A stretch of DNA of 64,000 bases from Lineus longissimus (taxonomy: Eukaryota; Nemertea; Pilidiophora; Heteronemertea; Lineidae): contig NC_088310.1 of the NCBI RefSeq assembly GCF_910592395.1, positions 21,833,501 through 21,897,500 of the forward strand. The letters run 5' to 3'. This document shows positions 15,101 to 27,533 of the stretch, in pieces. Both the position numbers and the translations under genes were made by a program. Positions within the stretch are counted from its first letter, which is position 1. Each line of letters starts with the position of its first letter. Under the pieces are notes generated by a model, which was not told where the DNA came from, did not search any database, and saw nothing but the letters and a program-made list of their open reading frames with translations.

Positions 15101-18100
15101 GGACAATGTGGGAATTCAATCAAAATAAAAATCCTTAGAGAATAACTCGGTCTTCATGATCTAGCACCATGAACCCGCAAACATCACGTCCGAGCTTTCG
15201 AGTAACCAAAGTCCGAGGGCAATTGACGTTGTTTTAAACCACCATTGATACCCTCAATAAACGCGATCAAGAGGCAGAGAATCCCTACGGTTTGTAGTGA
15301 GCACTAACAAGATCCCATGATGGATGTCACTAAGGTTTTTTCATGCATGCGGCTTAGCCGGGGCAATTTGCAATACACTGACCAGAGGCATGGAAATTAC
15401 AACCCGATCAGTGATGAATGAATAAAATGAATCGCCAATGAAGATCATCTATCATTTTTGGTGTGGAATTGCTACTGTGCTAGTCAATGCAAGGAAATTT
15501 GTTGCTAATCTTTCATCAATTACATCTTGCGTTCATCTTATGCTACAACAATGGTCAGTGAAACGAAGAGCTATGGCTAAGTTTTGTCCGGGTGGGGAGA
15601 ACAATAGCTTGTAGAAAACGTCGCCACGTTTTCTAGTATCTTATGCAAGCTGGATGGAGTGTAGAGGGTGCTCAAGTCAATACTTCTGTTGGTAAAGAAT
15701 GAAGAAAAACGTAATTGACAGCAAGGATTGATGGATTCTTAAAGAATGGACCATGTTTGAACAATAGACAGCGTATACGAAATAGTTGTGATGGGAATTC
15801 ATTGATGAGAACACACTGACCACGCTCATCCAAGTCCTCGAACTGATTACTAGGGGAGGTCCATTCATGATATTGTAAAGCAACTAGAAAATTGTCTGCT
15901 GTGCGGGACTGTTGGTTGATATTGGCTATACGTTGAAATGCATGGGGATAACCGAATTAATCACACATTTATTACATTGGAAGAAGTGGCATGTTTTGGA
16001 GAATGACGTAAACCAGGTGAGGTGTGTATTGGGTGAGGTAGTTGCCCACGACCGAAGTTGCCAAGGTCATTCCTTGACCGAATTCTTGTTATGACATTGT
16101 CGATCAATCTAACTACTGTATTTCACCCAAAAGCTACAAAACAATTTTTAAAATGTCCTCCCCATGACTTTTATTTCCAGCATGCACTGTTAGTAATATG
16201 TAAATTGACTGCCGAAAACTTATTGGCACCAAATAAGATAATTTCAAGAATGACAGTCGGATGTCAAAACTAGAGTCAAAAGGAAGTGACGGCAAGAGCC
16301 AAACAATCTATGGAGTATGACCAACAATCATCTCAGATCTTGCGCTTCGTAAAGAAAACATTAAAAAAATACAAATTTCACATATCACTCACGAAAGACA
16401 TTCAGTTATTCATGCATGCCATGTTCACTAATTACCTTCCAACCAACAGGATATTAATAAGGGAAAGGTATGACATCGTGTGACCAGAATGTCATGCCTA
16501 CTTTTTTGTAGCTTTCAATGATCATCCAACCTTAAAAATGCAGTTAGGTGTCCAAGTGACATGACTTTCTGCAGTATCACAATATACATGACATAAGTGA
16601 CACATGGTGGTACATTTTTTTCTTGACAAAACACGGCAATAACTCTTTGAACGACATGTCTATTGAATAAAACATGTCAGCGCAGAATTAATGTAATGGC
16701 CAGCAAAGAGAACATCTGTAGGGCCAGGCAGAGTAGGTTCGATACTATAGGCCTAGATTACCTCTGGCTGCACCATCATTTTAGAATTCTGGCATGTTGC
16801 TTAGTTCCCAGTTAGTAGTCCCATCAACTCGAGAACACTCAATAGTGCTACACATTCGCTGTAGATTACTTTACACATTCCCAATCACAAGAAAAAGCAT
16901 CAAAATCAATGCACAATAACAGCTTTCTTGTCATTGTCATTCAGACCATGCCAGAGATAGCTCAATCACGAGACCATGATCAGTAGCCAATCTGAGTGTC
17001 CGATCTTGGCATAGAAACCAAAACTGATTGCCGGACACCAAGATAGCAAACATTACACGATTCCTACCGAAAGATTACACCAATAACTTTCTTTCACATA
17101 TCCCATATCAAATAATGGGTTTGCTTTTTTATCCTGCAGCACTGGTTAACCGGAAAGTTGAGTAGGAACGATAGCACAATCTTGGTCCATCCTGATTGAC
17201 AAGATCTATTTGGATTGTACTTTACGCTGATTGCGTAGAGGTCAATACTGCCTTATTTGATTCCTTGCCATGTTACACTAATCTACATTGGTCAAATCCT
17301 TTTTTTGAGAATGAAGGATATCGGTCAATGTCAACTTTTTGTTCTACTTTTGATAATGGACAAAATAGAAGTGTTGTGGAAAATAAAGTGTGTTGTATCT
17401 TTTAATCAGTCCCTGTTGAATACCACCTTGGATAATATGTAGTCCACCAAGCTTCAGTATCAGTAATATGTAGCAATTCATAACCAAAGCAGCACACCCT
17501 TTGATACTACAATAACAGTGAATTAATCATTGGTAGTCATCCCACATCCAAAAACAACAAAGAATTGACACACAGATTTGACCAGTGACCACTTCCCCTT
17601 AGTAACGATGCACATCATGTCCAGCAAGCTGACCGTAATTAGCTTTTTCTCCTTCAGAGTTGGTTGAGCTGACCAATCTGGAGTTATTAAATTGACCACC
17701 ATTTTGCATGTATGCAATCAGTCTTGGTTTGAATATCGATTTTCTTTCTTGCAACACACAATGCATGTTGAAAAATAGTCTATTGATTTGGTGTACTGGC
17801 CTTACTATCTGGTTGTGGTCATCAGGCCGAATAGCCATCACACAAATGGGAGTGACTCACGATTTATACTCCCAATTTTTACTATCATGCAATGCGCGTA
17901 GAAAGAAATTTGACATCAAATCGTAAATAATGATGTCACAGCTGGGTATTGTCAATCGGACGAGTGAACATTTCTTAAAGTCACATCACAAGATCCACCG
18001 TCAGCGACAGATACGAGATTAGGGTTTTTAATCGGCGTTTTGTGTTCGCAGGAACTCTTTGCTTCTGGTACAGCGTACAAATGATGATTACGACACCATA

Positions 18101-21100
18101 ATACTGACAACTGAAGATTTATGTCACTTCCTTTCGGAAAAAAACCCAAGATCATTTAGGAGCTTAAAGCAGAATAACCAAGTGGCTAGTCTAATAGTCC
18201 GTTAGGATCATTGGCACTTCAGACAATTTCTAGTAGATTACCCATATTCATGCAAGGCAGTTCCACCCCGGTTATCATATGTTGGTCACTGGCCATCAAA
18301 AGCTAATGTCTAGTGTTGGCAATGACCATCTCCTGGCCATCTCGAAGATGATTTATTTCGGCCATAAAACAAAAAAAACTGAATGACTCAGCCATTGTAG
18401 CCATGCATAAAACATGTACTACTCTGCTAAACGAGGATATGTTTTGTAATGTGTAATTCTCAGCAGAAGCTGGGAGGTCAGTTAATCGCTTATACAATCT
18501 GTACAGCATTCAGCCATTGTCGTATCCTGAGTCTCCAACTAGTAATTACATGACTGGAAAAATCGGACCAAAGGAGATGACATGGCGCTGCATAATCCAA
18601 CCCGAGTGACCAAACCTGTTTTAATTCCTCAGTGTGCTGTGAGTTATCCGGGCAGTTACCAAAAGCCCAGGGCAATTACGCTGCAGCTACTACGAATACT
18701 ATCACAGTTACTGTTAGTGTGGTGAAGTGAATCAGTGCTAATGAAAAAGAATCACAACTGTTTGTTCTCGTGCACAAAATCAATGAAAGCCTTGAGATGG
18801 AATGTGATTCTGGAGGTTTTGCTCTTCTTCACACATACTCTCTTTCACCTTGAGGTCACCAGATGTTTTTTTAACCAAAAGCATCAATTTTCTTACATAC
18901 TTCATTGGTCACATCTCCTGTATCGAGGTATATTTGTCATCAACGTCAGGACTGGACCTCGTCGATAGGGACAAGAAATTCGTCACAAAACTCATAGTAG
19001 CGCCAGTAGAGTGTATTAATATAGAATACTAAAAGAGTTACTACGTGTACGCACGATTTACGATATACAATGAATGTGAAGATTGTTGAAATGAGGAAAA
19101 GCTTGAAATGTGTGGGTACTACTCTTAAAAATTACCCTCTCTTCGCGGGCCAGCAACAGCAACTGAACGCGAGGCAGCGAATAAAGAAACGTCGAAATGG
19201 ATAATGTCCACTCGTTTAACCTCAAAGGACCACAGCAAAATTTATAAATGGATGACCAAAGATAGAAAAATCATAAATAGCTTACCGTGCGTGATTTAGA
19301 CCAATTCCCCTGACCAACGTCAGACACAAAAACAAAGTTCACACATCATTAGGCCATGGTGCAAGGCAAATGACCAGTCAATATTCATCCCTTGTTAGGC
19401 ATTCTGAGTTCTGAGGACATTTTTTTCTTCGGCAAAATTTTTTTCCATATGACTCAATGTCTGTGTTGCATGTTATGAGAGAAATATGTAGCTATTATCT
19501 GAAACAGGCCAAGGCCTCAGGCACTAAGGGCTTCTTCATTTCCTAACGGTCATACTCATCCATACTATGTCCGAGCAATTTAAAGAATATAGCTCTAGGA
19601 GAAGCATTAATGAGGGCTACCAACCAACTCAGTGCGACCAATGTCAGGAATGGCTCTACTTGACTCAATATTGCATTATTGTTAGCGCATAGCAGAATAA
19701 CGCAAGTGTTTTTTTCTGACCATCGCTCATGGCCGTCAAGGGGATTGAGAGCCCGAGATCCGTGGCTATGCGAATACTTCTGGACTCCTTGTCCACTGAT
19801 GACTGCAGATTCAGTGTTTTGTCCATTCTCCTCTTACATACATCCACGTTTTATATGCTTCTAAGTTGGGCAGTGATCGAAGTGCATGCAAACATTGGTG
19901 CAGAAGAAGTTTCTTTTACTAGGTTTAAAGGAAATGCTTTTATCAAATTACTATTTCTGATTTTGCGGGCAATATAGGGTTATTCACCTGATGTGCCCAC
20001 TCCAGGAACCCTCTTACTTTCAATATAATTGATAGTCAGTAGTCAGTATATTTGGCATTTTGACCCATTTAGGTTTGTGTACGCTGTCTATGTCACAGAA
20101 TCTTTCAGATCCAGCTATTCATCCATTCGAACAGTCATTGACCATCATAGATTTTCTCCGGTCGAAAGTCCTTAATATAATTTGCAGATTAAAGCATGTG
20201 GTGCTTTCAAAGGGGAAGACATCTAATCCATGGTGGATCCTGAAAGTGTCAGCCGGCTGTCAATACCTCCGCTGTGCCAAATGAACAGATCAAAAACCTG
20301 AATATGGCGAATAATTAAAAAATCATCGGCGTACAAAGCTCTTTTGTCCGCTTTTCAACCACTGTATTGACCACTGGCCACTGCCATCATGAAAGTCTCT
20401 CAAACACAAACTGAAATAGCGATTTTCGAGAGAAATGATCAGAATGTTCATCAAGCGAAAACTTCTGCACAAGGACTAATGATTGTGTCCAGGAGCTACA
20501 GTCACTTTTCAAAGACACGAAGCCCAGGGAATTGGAACATGGTCGATGAAAAATGAATTAACTGACCAAGGTCCCATATTGGCAAGGAAGCATACTACTC
20601 GTGTATTGAACAACTGTATTGCTATGTCTTTTGACAACTGAATACATCAATGAAGAGAGCTGGCAAATAGAGTTGCATATTAATTTTGAAAAAAATGACC
20701 ACGGATCTATAACTCCCTGGATGAATGGCAGGGCAAAAGCAAATTATGATGTTACTGAGTGATAAACTTAACAAACTGTAGAGGAATATGTGTGTGTGTG
20801 GCTCCTGCTAGTTTCCTCACATCTTGGAATGTTAGGTCAACTGTATAGACTGACCTTTGAAGCAATATTTCCCCTCCTGTCTCTCAGGGTGTGGTGCATC
20901 CATTTCCTTTTAAATCAAGTCCATTCAGACATATAATATAATTGCATTTGCAATATTCAACTATTTAACAGGAAATATTAGCTACTGATTTGACCACACC
21001 CTTGCTCATGTCAACCATGCACAAAAATCTTGATTAGAAAAAAAAATCTTCCAATCATCAGATCTTTTTTCCATTGTGGAGAGTATGCTTTGTCAAACCT

Positions 21101-22164
21101 CACCACAGGACACAACAGAAACTATTTTGCTTTTGATTTTAAAACAATACAAAGAACCTTGACACTGTATCAAAGGAAATTTCGAAAAAAATTGCTTGCC
21201 CTGCGGCGATGACAAAACCACCCCACTCAGAGAATCTAGTATTGATCAGTTACTGGTAATAGTGTCCATTCACAGTGAACACTGATAGCGTATAGCAATC
21301 GTGACACCAGATCAGTGACCTGTCAATGTGCCAGATAGAACCATGAAACGGCAAGAAAAATTGCTTCAGCTGACCACATGTTTTACTCCGAATATGACTT
21401 CACCCGCGCTTGGTACTCTTCAGCATTTTGCTCTTATGTGCAATGTGTTGAATATGAAGTCTTGTGAGAAAGACTTTACCTTTCAACGTGATTTTGTAAA
21501 CATTGGCTGAAGTTGAGCATGAATTAATTATAAAAGTCAGTTTCTCTAGTGACAATAGGATGAGTCCAACGGTCTCTTTGAATGCGGGTGTCTTTGAGAA
21601 ATGTAACTTAAGCAAAAAACTACTCTCCTTTGGACATCAGACGTTTCTGATGAGATTCAAAGAATTCGTTTTTGAGCAACAAAGTAACACAAAGTATCTT
21701 CAGCATCATGATCCTCGTGGGTCTTTGCCTCAATAGGGGGCTTATAGATTCTTGAGAAGCTGTTGTCTAGGTTTCTATCTAATGCATATATGGCTGCGGT
21801 GTGGTGTGTTAAATGTATTTTGTAGCTGGTGGAAGCTTTAATTGAATGACACCATTGACATCAAGGAGATACTGATTGGGTTTCTGCTGAATTGTATAAT
21901 CATTTTAAGAACACTTGCAACAAACCAAACCTAATAGAACTTATACTTATTCTCTGACACCAAGGTCAGTAGCAGTTAGTTCATCGCCATTGCCTTAAAT
22001 ATTGATCTCCTGAATTGGGATCACATTCAGCCTCAACCCAAGACCTCGGCCACTGAAACATCCATTTCAATGATTCCATTATATACACCTGACCATCTCT
22101 GTACTTTATCTGAATCTCTTGTACAGCTTTGTGTTCACACCAGCACCAGTACAAAATCCAATTT
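6149..22164. other. Long non-coding stretch, no gene seen
   Basis: About 16 kb of AT-rich DNA without a supportable gene. Frames of 60-124 codons occur on both strands, for example at 8,180-8,479, 11,467-11,787 and 13,962-14,336. They lack domain motifs, conserved cysteine/histidine spacing or flanking splice pairs. A loose repetition of CAGTAGG(T/C)CAAC-like words occurs at 8,590-8,760. Sporadic AGGCCTA words are the kind often seen in marine invertebrate non-coding DNA. Confidence 0.45.
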
Positions 22165-22345
22165 GAATGAAATGGACCCAGCAAGTCCAAGTATTGATTT
22201 TTGGATAAAATCTCCATTTTTGCACAGATTTCAATCTAGATATAACACACCTTGCACATACATGCCCAGATCCTACAAGAGCACCTCTGGTCATTTAAGT
22301 AAAATGAACCTGGCTGGACAAACTATTGATTTTTGGATAAAATGT
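22165..22345. repeat. Diverged direct duplication, about 130-bp period
   Basis: Two segments of about 50 bp, 22,165-22,213 and 22,296-22,345, share the identical core TATTGATTTTTGGATAAAAT with mismatched but alignable upstream DNA. The plus-strand frame stays open through both, so the protein motif IDFWIK appears twice, each time after a similar stretch (MDPASPS and MNLAGQT). There is no splice pair or known domain, so this is listed as a repeat and not as a gene. Confidence 0.5.
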
Positions 22346-22849
22346 CGCTTGTGGCCATAGCTGGTTAGGGCAATTCGTATTGATTCCGCTATGGTTTAAG
22401 CTACCTGAGATGGTCTGGCCAGTGTTTGTCATGGTCGGCCATTGATAGTTTCCCTGTCATTCAGTTCATCATATGAATGAAGGGGGCATCAAAGGAACTT
22501 GGTGCTGCAGACATTTTGTCAATTCTGGAATTTGACTTGCAATGTATTCTACTGCAGACATTTTTACGATTTCATGTTTGAAATTCCATTACGCTCTGCA
22601 CTTACAGCGTTACACATTTAGTGATTTTGCCTAAGACTTGCTCAGTGAACTGCCCACATGTTGCAATTTTTTTGCATTTTCACTTGCGTAGTAACAAAAA
22701 GGAAAAAAGCTCCGTGCTGATTTTCTGACCGTAGTATGCTAGTCACCCGACTTGTCTGAGCATTTTGTTATCATCGGCAATATAGTTCAAGCGCTAAACA
22801 TTCGGCAACAGCGGCCTCACTATTTTAATTTCAATGAATGGGAAACTGT

Positions 22850-23400
22850 GATATTAAAGTAACCGATAAACATCTGAAAATAGAATGCAGGTGTTGAAAC
22901 AAACATAAATAATTGATACTTTTGCTTACCTCACATTGCTGAAGTATTAGCAGTCCACGATGAAATATCAATATCATTCAGTTGATATCACCTATGATGT
23001 ACTCGTCTGGGAGCCAAAGTCAATCCAATCTAAGCTCCTCTCTCATTGATTCCATGAGAGACTGTCCCAAAGACGTACAGGGGTCCTGAGACCCTTACCC
23101 AAAGACCGCATCTGAAGATCCCCGATTGTTACCCCACAATCGGAAACAACAATGAATATTTGTTGATGAAATGACTGACCTGTCATCTCAGACTGGTTAA
23201 TACAGATATTTCACCGTCCAGCATGATATGGCTATTGACATCAAAATATGGCGAAACTAGCGATGCGGTATATCAAATAGAATTTGTCATATCGGCTAAA
23301 CTGTTGACCTTTTTGCCTCTCCCACCGCAAACCTCCAAAAGACAAACGGAAGAATGTAAGAGACTCCGCCTTTTGACAGGTTGAATTGTCGACTCTTAGC
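22850..23400. promoter_or_regulatory. Motif-dense candidate cis-regulatory stretch
   Basis: Within about 60 bp near 22,888-22,917 there is an E-box/T-box-like AGGTGTTGA, a forkhead-like AAACAAACATAAAT and a homeodomain-like TAATTGAT. Further along are a perfect hairpin (CCGATTGT at 23,122-23,129 and ACAATCGG at 23,136-23,143), a SOX-like AACAATG and a RUNX-like ACCGCAAACC at about 23,324. Such sites occur by chance in AT-rich DNA. The clustering and the possible position inside a developmental regulator's intron are the only reasons to flag it. Confidence 0.2.
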
Positions 23401-26400
23401 ATTGTTCAAATGAAGGGACTTGAAGTTCAAGATGTTGGCCTTTATCAATGTTACATTGTGATTTTACAAATCTGTTCTATTTCATCTATTGTTTGGAGAT
23501 GCAATCTCTACACCTGTATGCTGCATCTTAACTTAATAGCAGGGCGATTGCTCCTCATTTAAAAGAGAAGAATCTTTCTGTTGCATTCCAGTGAATTATG
23601 TTATCCAAAAGATCATAACATAATGTGACGTTGAAAAGATCACAACAAAACGCAAGGTTGTTTTTGAGACATTTGAGTTATGCTCCGATATCTCAACTTA
23701 CTAACAGTGTGAATACTCTTTCGAAGATTCTGTTTGTGACATCCGAACTTGATGGCCAAGGTAAAGGCTGAACAATAAATAAACAACAACGTTATGCTCT
23801 TATTCTATCTTGCTGATTTTCTATATCACACCTGATTGTATTGTCAATTTTGCCATGAGAAAAGGGCGCAGGTTACAATGAATTATCTGTAAACCATTAT
23901 GACCCTTTCATAGCCTTTTGGAGTCGCTGTAAGAGAAACCGATTTCGTGTCTTTCTGTAACAGCACCACGGAGGTTTTAGAAGACTGAAACCGTTGGTTC
24001 TGTCCAGGATATGAGTTTGAGTCAAGTGTGACTCTTTCGTCATCTTCCTCTTTGTAAAGACCTGAGGAACGTACTGATGCTAAAGAGTCGCCATTATTCT
24101 GGACCATAGATCAAAATAACATCAACAAAAGAACCTGAACAAAAAAGTCATCTTGGCCATTAATGCTTTTTCATCGCAGTTTGCACCTGGAGTCTTCAGA
24201 TATGCAGAAGTCGTAGTCGCGCTAATCATCAAAATCACTTGAAACGTCCAAGCGTTTTATGCTCACAAAATATGGTCGAGCAGTTCAATTTCCGTATGGT
24301 ACGCGCAATGCATCGTCTGCAACAATGATGCTCCATCATAAACGGATGACTAGCATTATTGACTGTGTAATGTCCATCGCCGTTAATGCACGCTGCAAGC
24401 CTGGTCAGTTGGTCCACGAGGGAGATACTAGCTGCTAGAACCCAACGAGAGAGTGGTCAATATGTATCAAAGATGGGGCTGTCAGTTTTGATACAAAATA
24501 ATTAGTAAGTTATTGGTCATGCTTCAGTTAATTGATGACATTCTTCTTATATATCGAGAAAGGTTGCATCTTTGATTGACAGGAATAGTCAAAGGTAAGA
24601 AATTGCCACAGAAATAGTGGTCCTGATGATAAGGGCAAAAGGTCTTGCCTTCTTTATCCGGTAACTCCGTACTCATGGTGTTGGTAATGATGTTTCTCTG
24701 CAAATTCTGCGACCAAACGCTACACACATGGGAACTAAATAAATATTAATTCAATTTGATAAGTCTTCAGGTCATCGAGACTCTAGATTTTCTAATCTTT
24801 TGGCCCATTATATATTTTGCATAACAGCCTTGCCTTTTAACGATATCTCATTTGCTACGGGAGAAATACTTCGTCATTAACATTTGCACAATTGTCTTCA
24901 AACCTCAACACCAGTTCAAGCAGACGAACAGCTTTTATCAGTTAAACTTCAACTGTCTATCCAACACCATGACAACCTATGTTTACGATTACGCCCGACA
25001 TCAATACTCAAATAAATGTGGAAAAAGTTCACAGCATCGTATTGTTTGGACATGTCATGTCCACTCAGGCTTGATTCTTCACTTGTTCACTGGCTTGCTA
25101 ATCCCAACCATTTTCCAGGGTTTTTTTCCCACAATGATTGCCTACACAAACTGGCCAATGTGAAATCTATATATATCGTCCATCTCGTATGGTTTTATTC
25201 CAATGTTGGCTGCCTGGTCACCTTTAATCAAATTGAATGGCATGGCTGAGCAAAGTCGGGAAAAAAACCTGCGACAATTCACGGCAAACTTAATGGGTTT
25301 CACCACAATATGACAATTGCCAAGGAAGAAAGGTCCACTGCAGAAAAAAATTAGTGTTATTGAAGTTGTGCATGCGTTTCTGACCTGAACTGTGTTATAG
25401 AAAATTAACAACAATCTCCAGGGAATGAAATGGCCAGGAATTGTCCAGGGCTGCAAGGACATTTTTTGCTCCCGAAATGCATTTGAAATATGAATTATGT
25501 TTTTGCGATGTAAAAAGAAGGTAGATGGTCCATTTGATATATGATCCATTAATACATTGCTTTAGCTGGCATCGTTTATGTTGTATTTTCACTGGTTGAA
25601 AGGACCATTGTGTCATGTACAAAGTTAAAATACATTAGAAAGAGAGACAGTATGCAAGAATCTGGAGTTGATGAAAGATGATACTGGTCGACAGGCAGTT
25701 GGTATACATAGTGTAACATGTTGGTAGAATGCAACTCTGCAACTGTGATTTTGGTACGTATTTGAATAGGAAAGGCAGCTAGTTAACTTGTACGAATAAT
25801 CAACCTTACGGGCACTGATACAGACAGCGTTTACCTCAGGTGAGAATGTAAAAGATTATCTGTGGAGGTGCATGATATTGAAAACACTGACTTTGTATTT
25901 ACTTGTTATTTGAAAGTGTTGGAGAATGGATACCTGAGAAGGTTAGTTGTGGATCTTTAATTGATTTGGACCTTTATCCTCGCAAATAGTGCATCGACGT
26001 TTACATCATTTTAAAAGTTTGTTGTTTCTTGGTTTGGTACATAGAGTTTCTTAGATTGTCCTTCTTAAAACTTTGGTATTACATCAGCAATGGCGATAGA
26101 GACATAATTTCCTTGTGTGATTCTAGTGTTTTTGTCTAAGCCCTTTCACCATCACATAAGTTAACTAGTAGTCGAAATTTGCCAGTATCTCGAAATCACT
26201 AGTCCCTTGCAATCAGCATCACTCCTAAGGCAACTGTGGCACGCAAGGTCAACATAATGAGCCGGAGAAGCAACAAAAAAATTCCCTGCCATAATCACAT
26301 CTTTAGCTAAGAGAAAGAACTGGCCGTATAGCCGTACAACATCCCTCACTGCTTCTGGCATGTCCAAACCACCTGCTAGCCAATATTTCAATAACCTAGG

Positions 26401-26586
26401 CATTCTCTGATGACATGGATATGTCCCTTAGAGACTGTTAATGCAATACATTACCTGAGCAAAGCAATTGTTTTCTAGTGAGTCGACTATCGCGAAAAAA
26501 AGACGCCCGGTGCGACCATAGATTTTAGAATGGACAAAAGCAGGGAGTCGTATGCAGAGAAACGTGTTGCGTGCATTTTGCATTTG
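23401..26586. other. Non-coding stretch, no supportable gene
   Basis: Open frames occur on the minus strand at 23,883-24,107, 25,142-25,549 and 26,161-26,403. The last has a protein-like composition but no recognised domain, no clear splice context and no partner exon. It is kept here as an unassigned frame. Confidence 0.4.
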
Positions 26587-26630
26587 ACTCTTGATTGTTG
26601 AAAGAGTTACTCTTGATTGTTGAAAGAGTT
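26587..26630. repeat. 22-bp unit, two tandem copies
   Basis: The unit ACTCTTGATTGTTGAAAGAGTT occurs twice in direct succession and the two copies are identical. It is itself a short imperfect palindrome (ACTCTT and its near-complement at the other end). Probably a replication-slippage duplication. Confidence 0.85.
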
Positions 26631-27499
26631 GTTTGGTATTAATATGATCCGGATATTACAACCAGGGCGCCTCCTTTCTGCTTCAGTGCTTTGGTCATGC
26701 TGTATTGCCACCATCGACCACTGGTGATAACTGATGGTAAAGTTCATCTTGCATTTAATTTTCTATCATGAATCGACAGCAACTTTTGGTAATGACCAAC
26801 TGCCGCAATTCGGGTTTCTCCTAGCAAAATCATACAATTTGGACCACTATTGGAATTCAGTGTTTCAAGGACAATAAACTCTTCAATTCAATTGAAAACA
26901 TATCAAGGGCACAGCCAAATGTGTTGAGAAAATTTGCCCTTTTAGCAAGCTTCAGATCCAACAATATATGAAGTGAGAAACTTGATGAAAAAGAAAGAAA
27001 TCTCTGGTGAAACAATGGGGTCAATGTAATCAAGAAAGGTGAATTGTGTAACTAAGGATTTTCTATATTTTCAAATGAAATTTGAAAAAATAACCAGAGG
27101 AATATGGCATCTCATGGGGTGACCAAGGATGTGTAATATTGTGAGTTTGAGTTCCTTGGGACATGTGAACACTAAGAGCATTGGGAAACGCTCTATAGGG
27201 AAATATGAACACTTGTATTCAAAAGATAAGATATTTTGATTATGAATTATCAATGAAAAAAACCAATGAGGAACTCGATGTTTTCAATGTCTTAGTATTT
27301 TCAATTAAAGTGGTACGCCGTTTAAGTTACTAAAGTGATTCTATACAATATCAAAGTTCGGACTTATTCTAAAAGTAAAGAAGTTTTCACCAGGAATCAA
27401 GTGGCTCCACCACATGTTAGAAAACACGGCCTGCAGTTTGTTTTACACATTTCAGATGAATCAGTGCTATGACCCTAGTGTCCTGAGGGCACTTGTCAG
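26631..27499. other. Non-coding stretch, nothing recognised
   Basis: No frame with recognisable features, no repeat above about 20 bp and no RNA gene were noticed here. Confidence 0.4.
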
Positions 27500-27533
27500 A
27501 TAGATCAAAATGCAAAATAGATCAAAATGGCAA
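27500..27533. repeat. 17-bp tandem duplication
   Basis: Two adjacent copies of a 17-bp word begin ATAGATCAAAATG and differ only near their 3' ends. It is a minor slippage-type duplication. Confidence 0.7.

Noticed and set aside
25142-25549. 135-codon minus-strand frame
   Set aside because: Unrecognisable composition, no splice partner, overlaps other chance frames.
26161-26403. 80-codon minus-strand frame with protein-like composition
   Set aside because: Looks plausible locally but has no recognised motif or second exon; not enough to call a gene.
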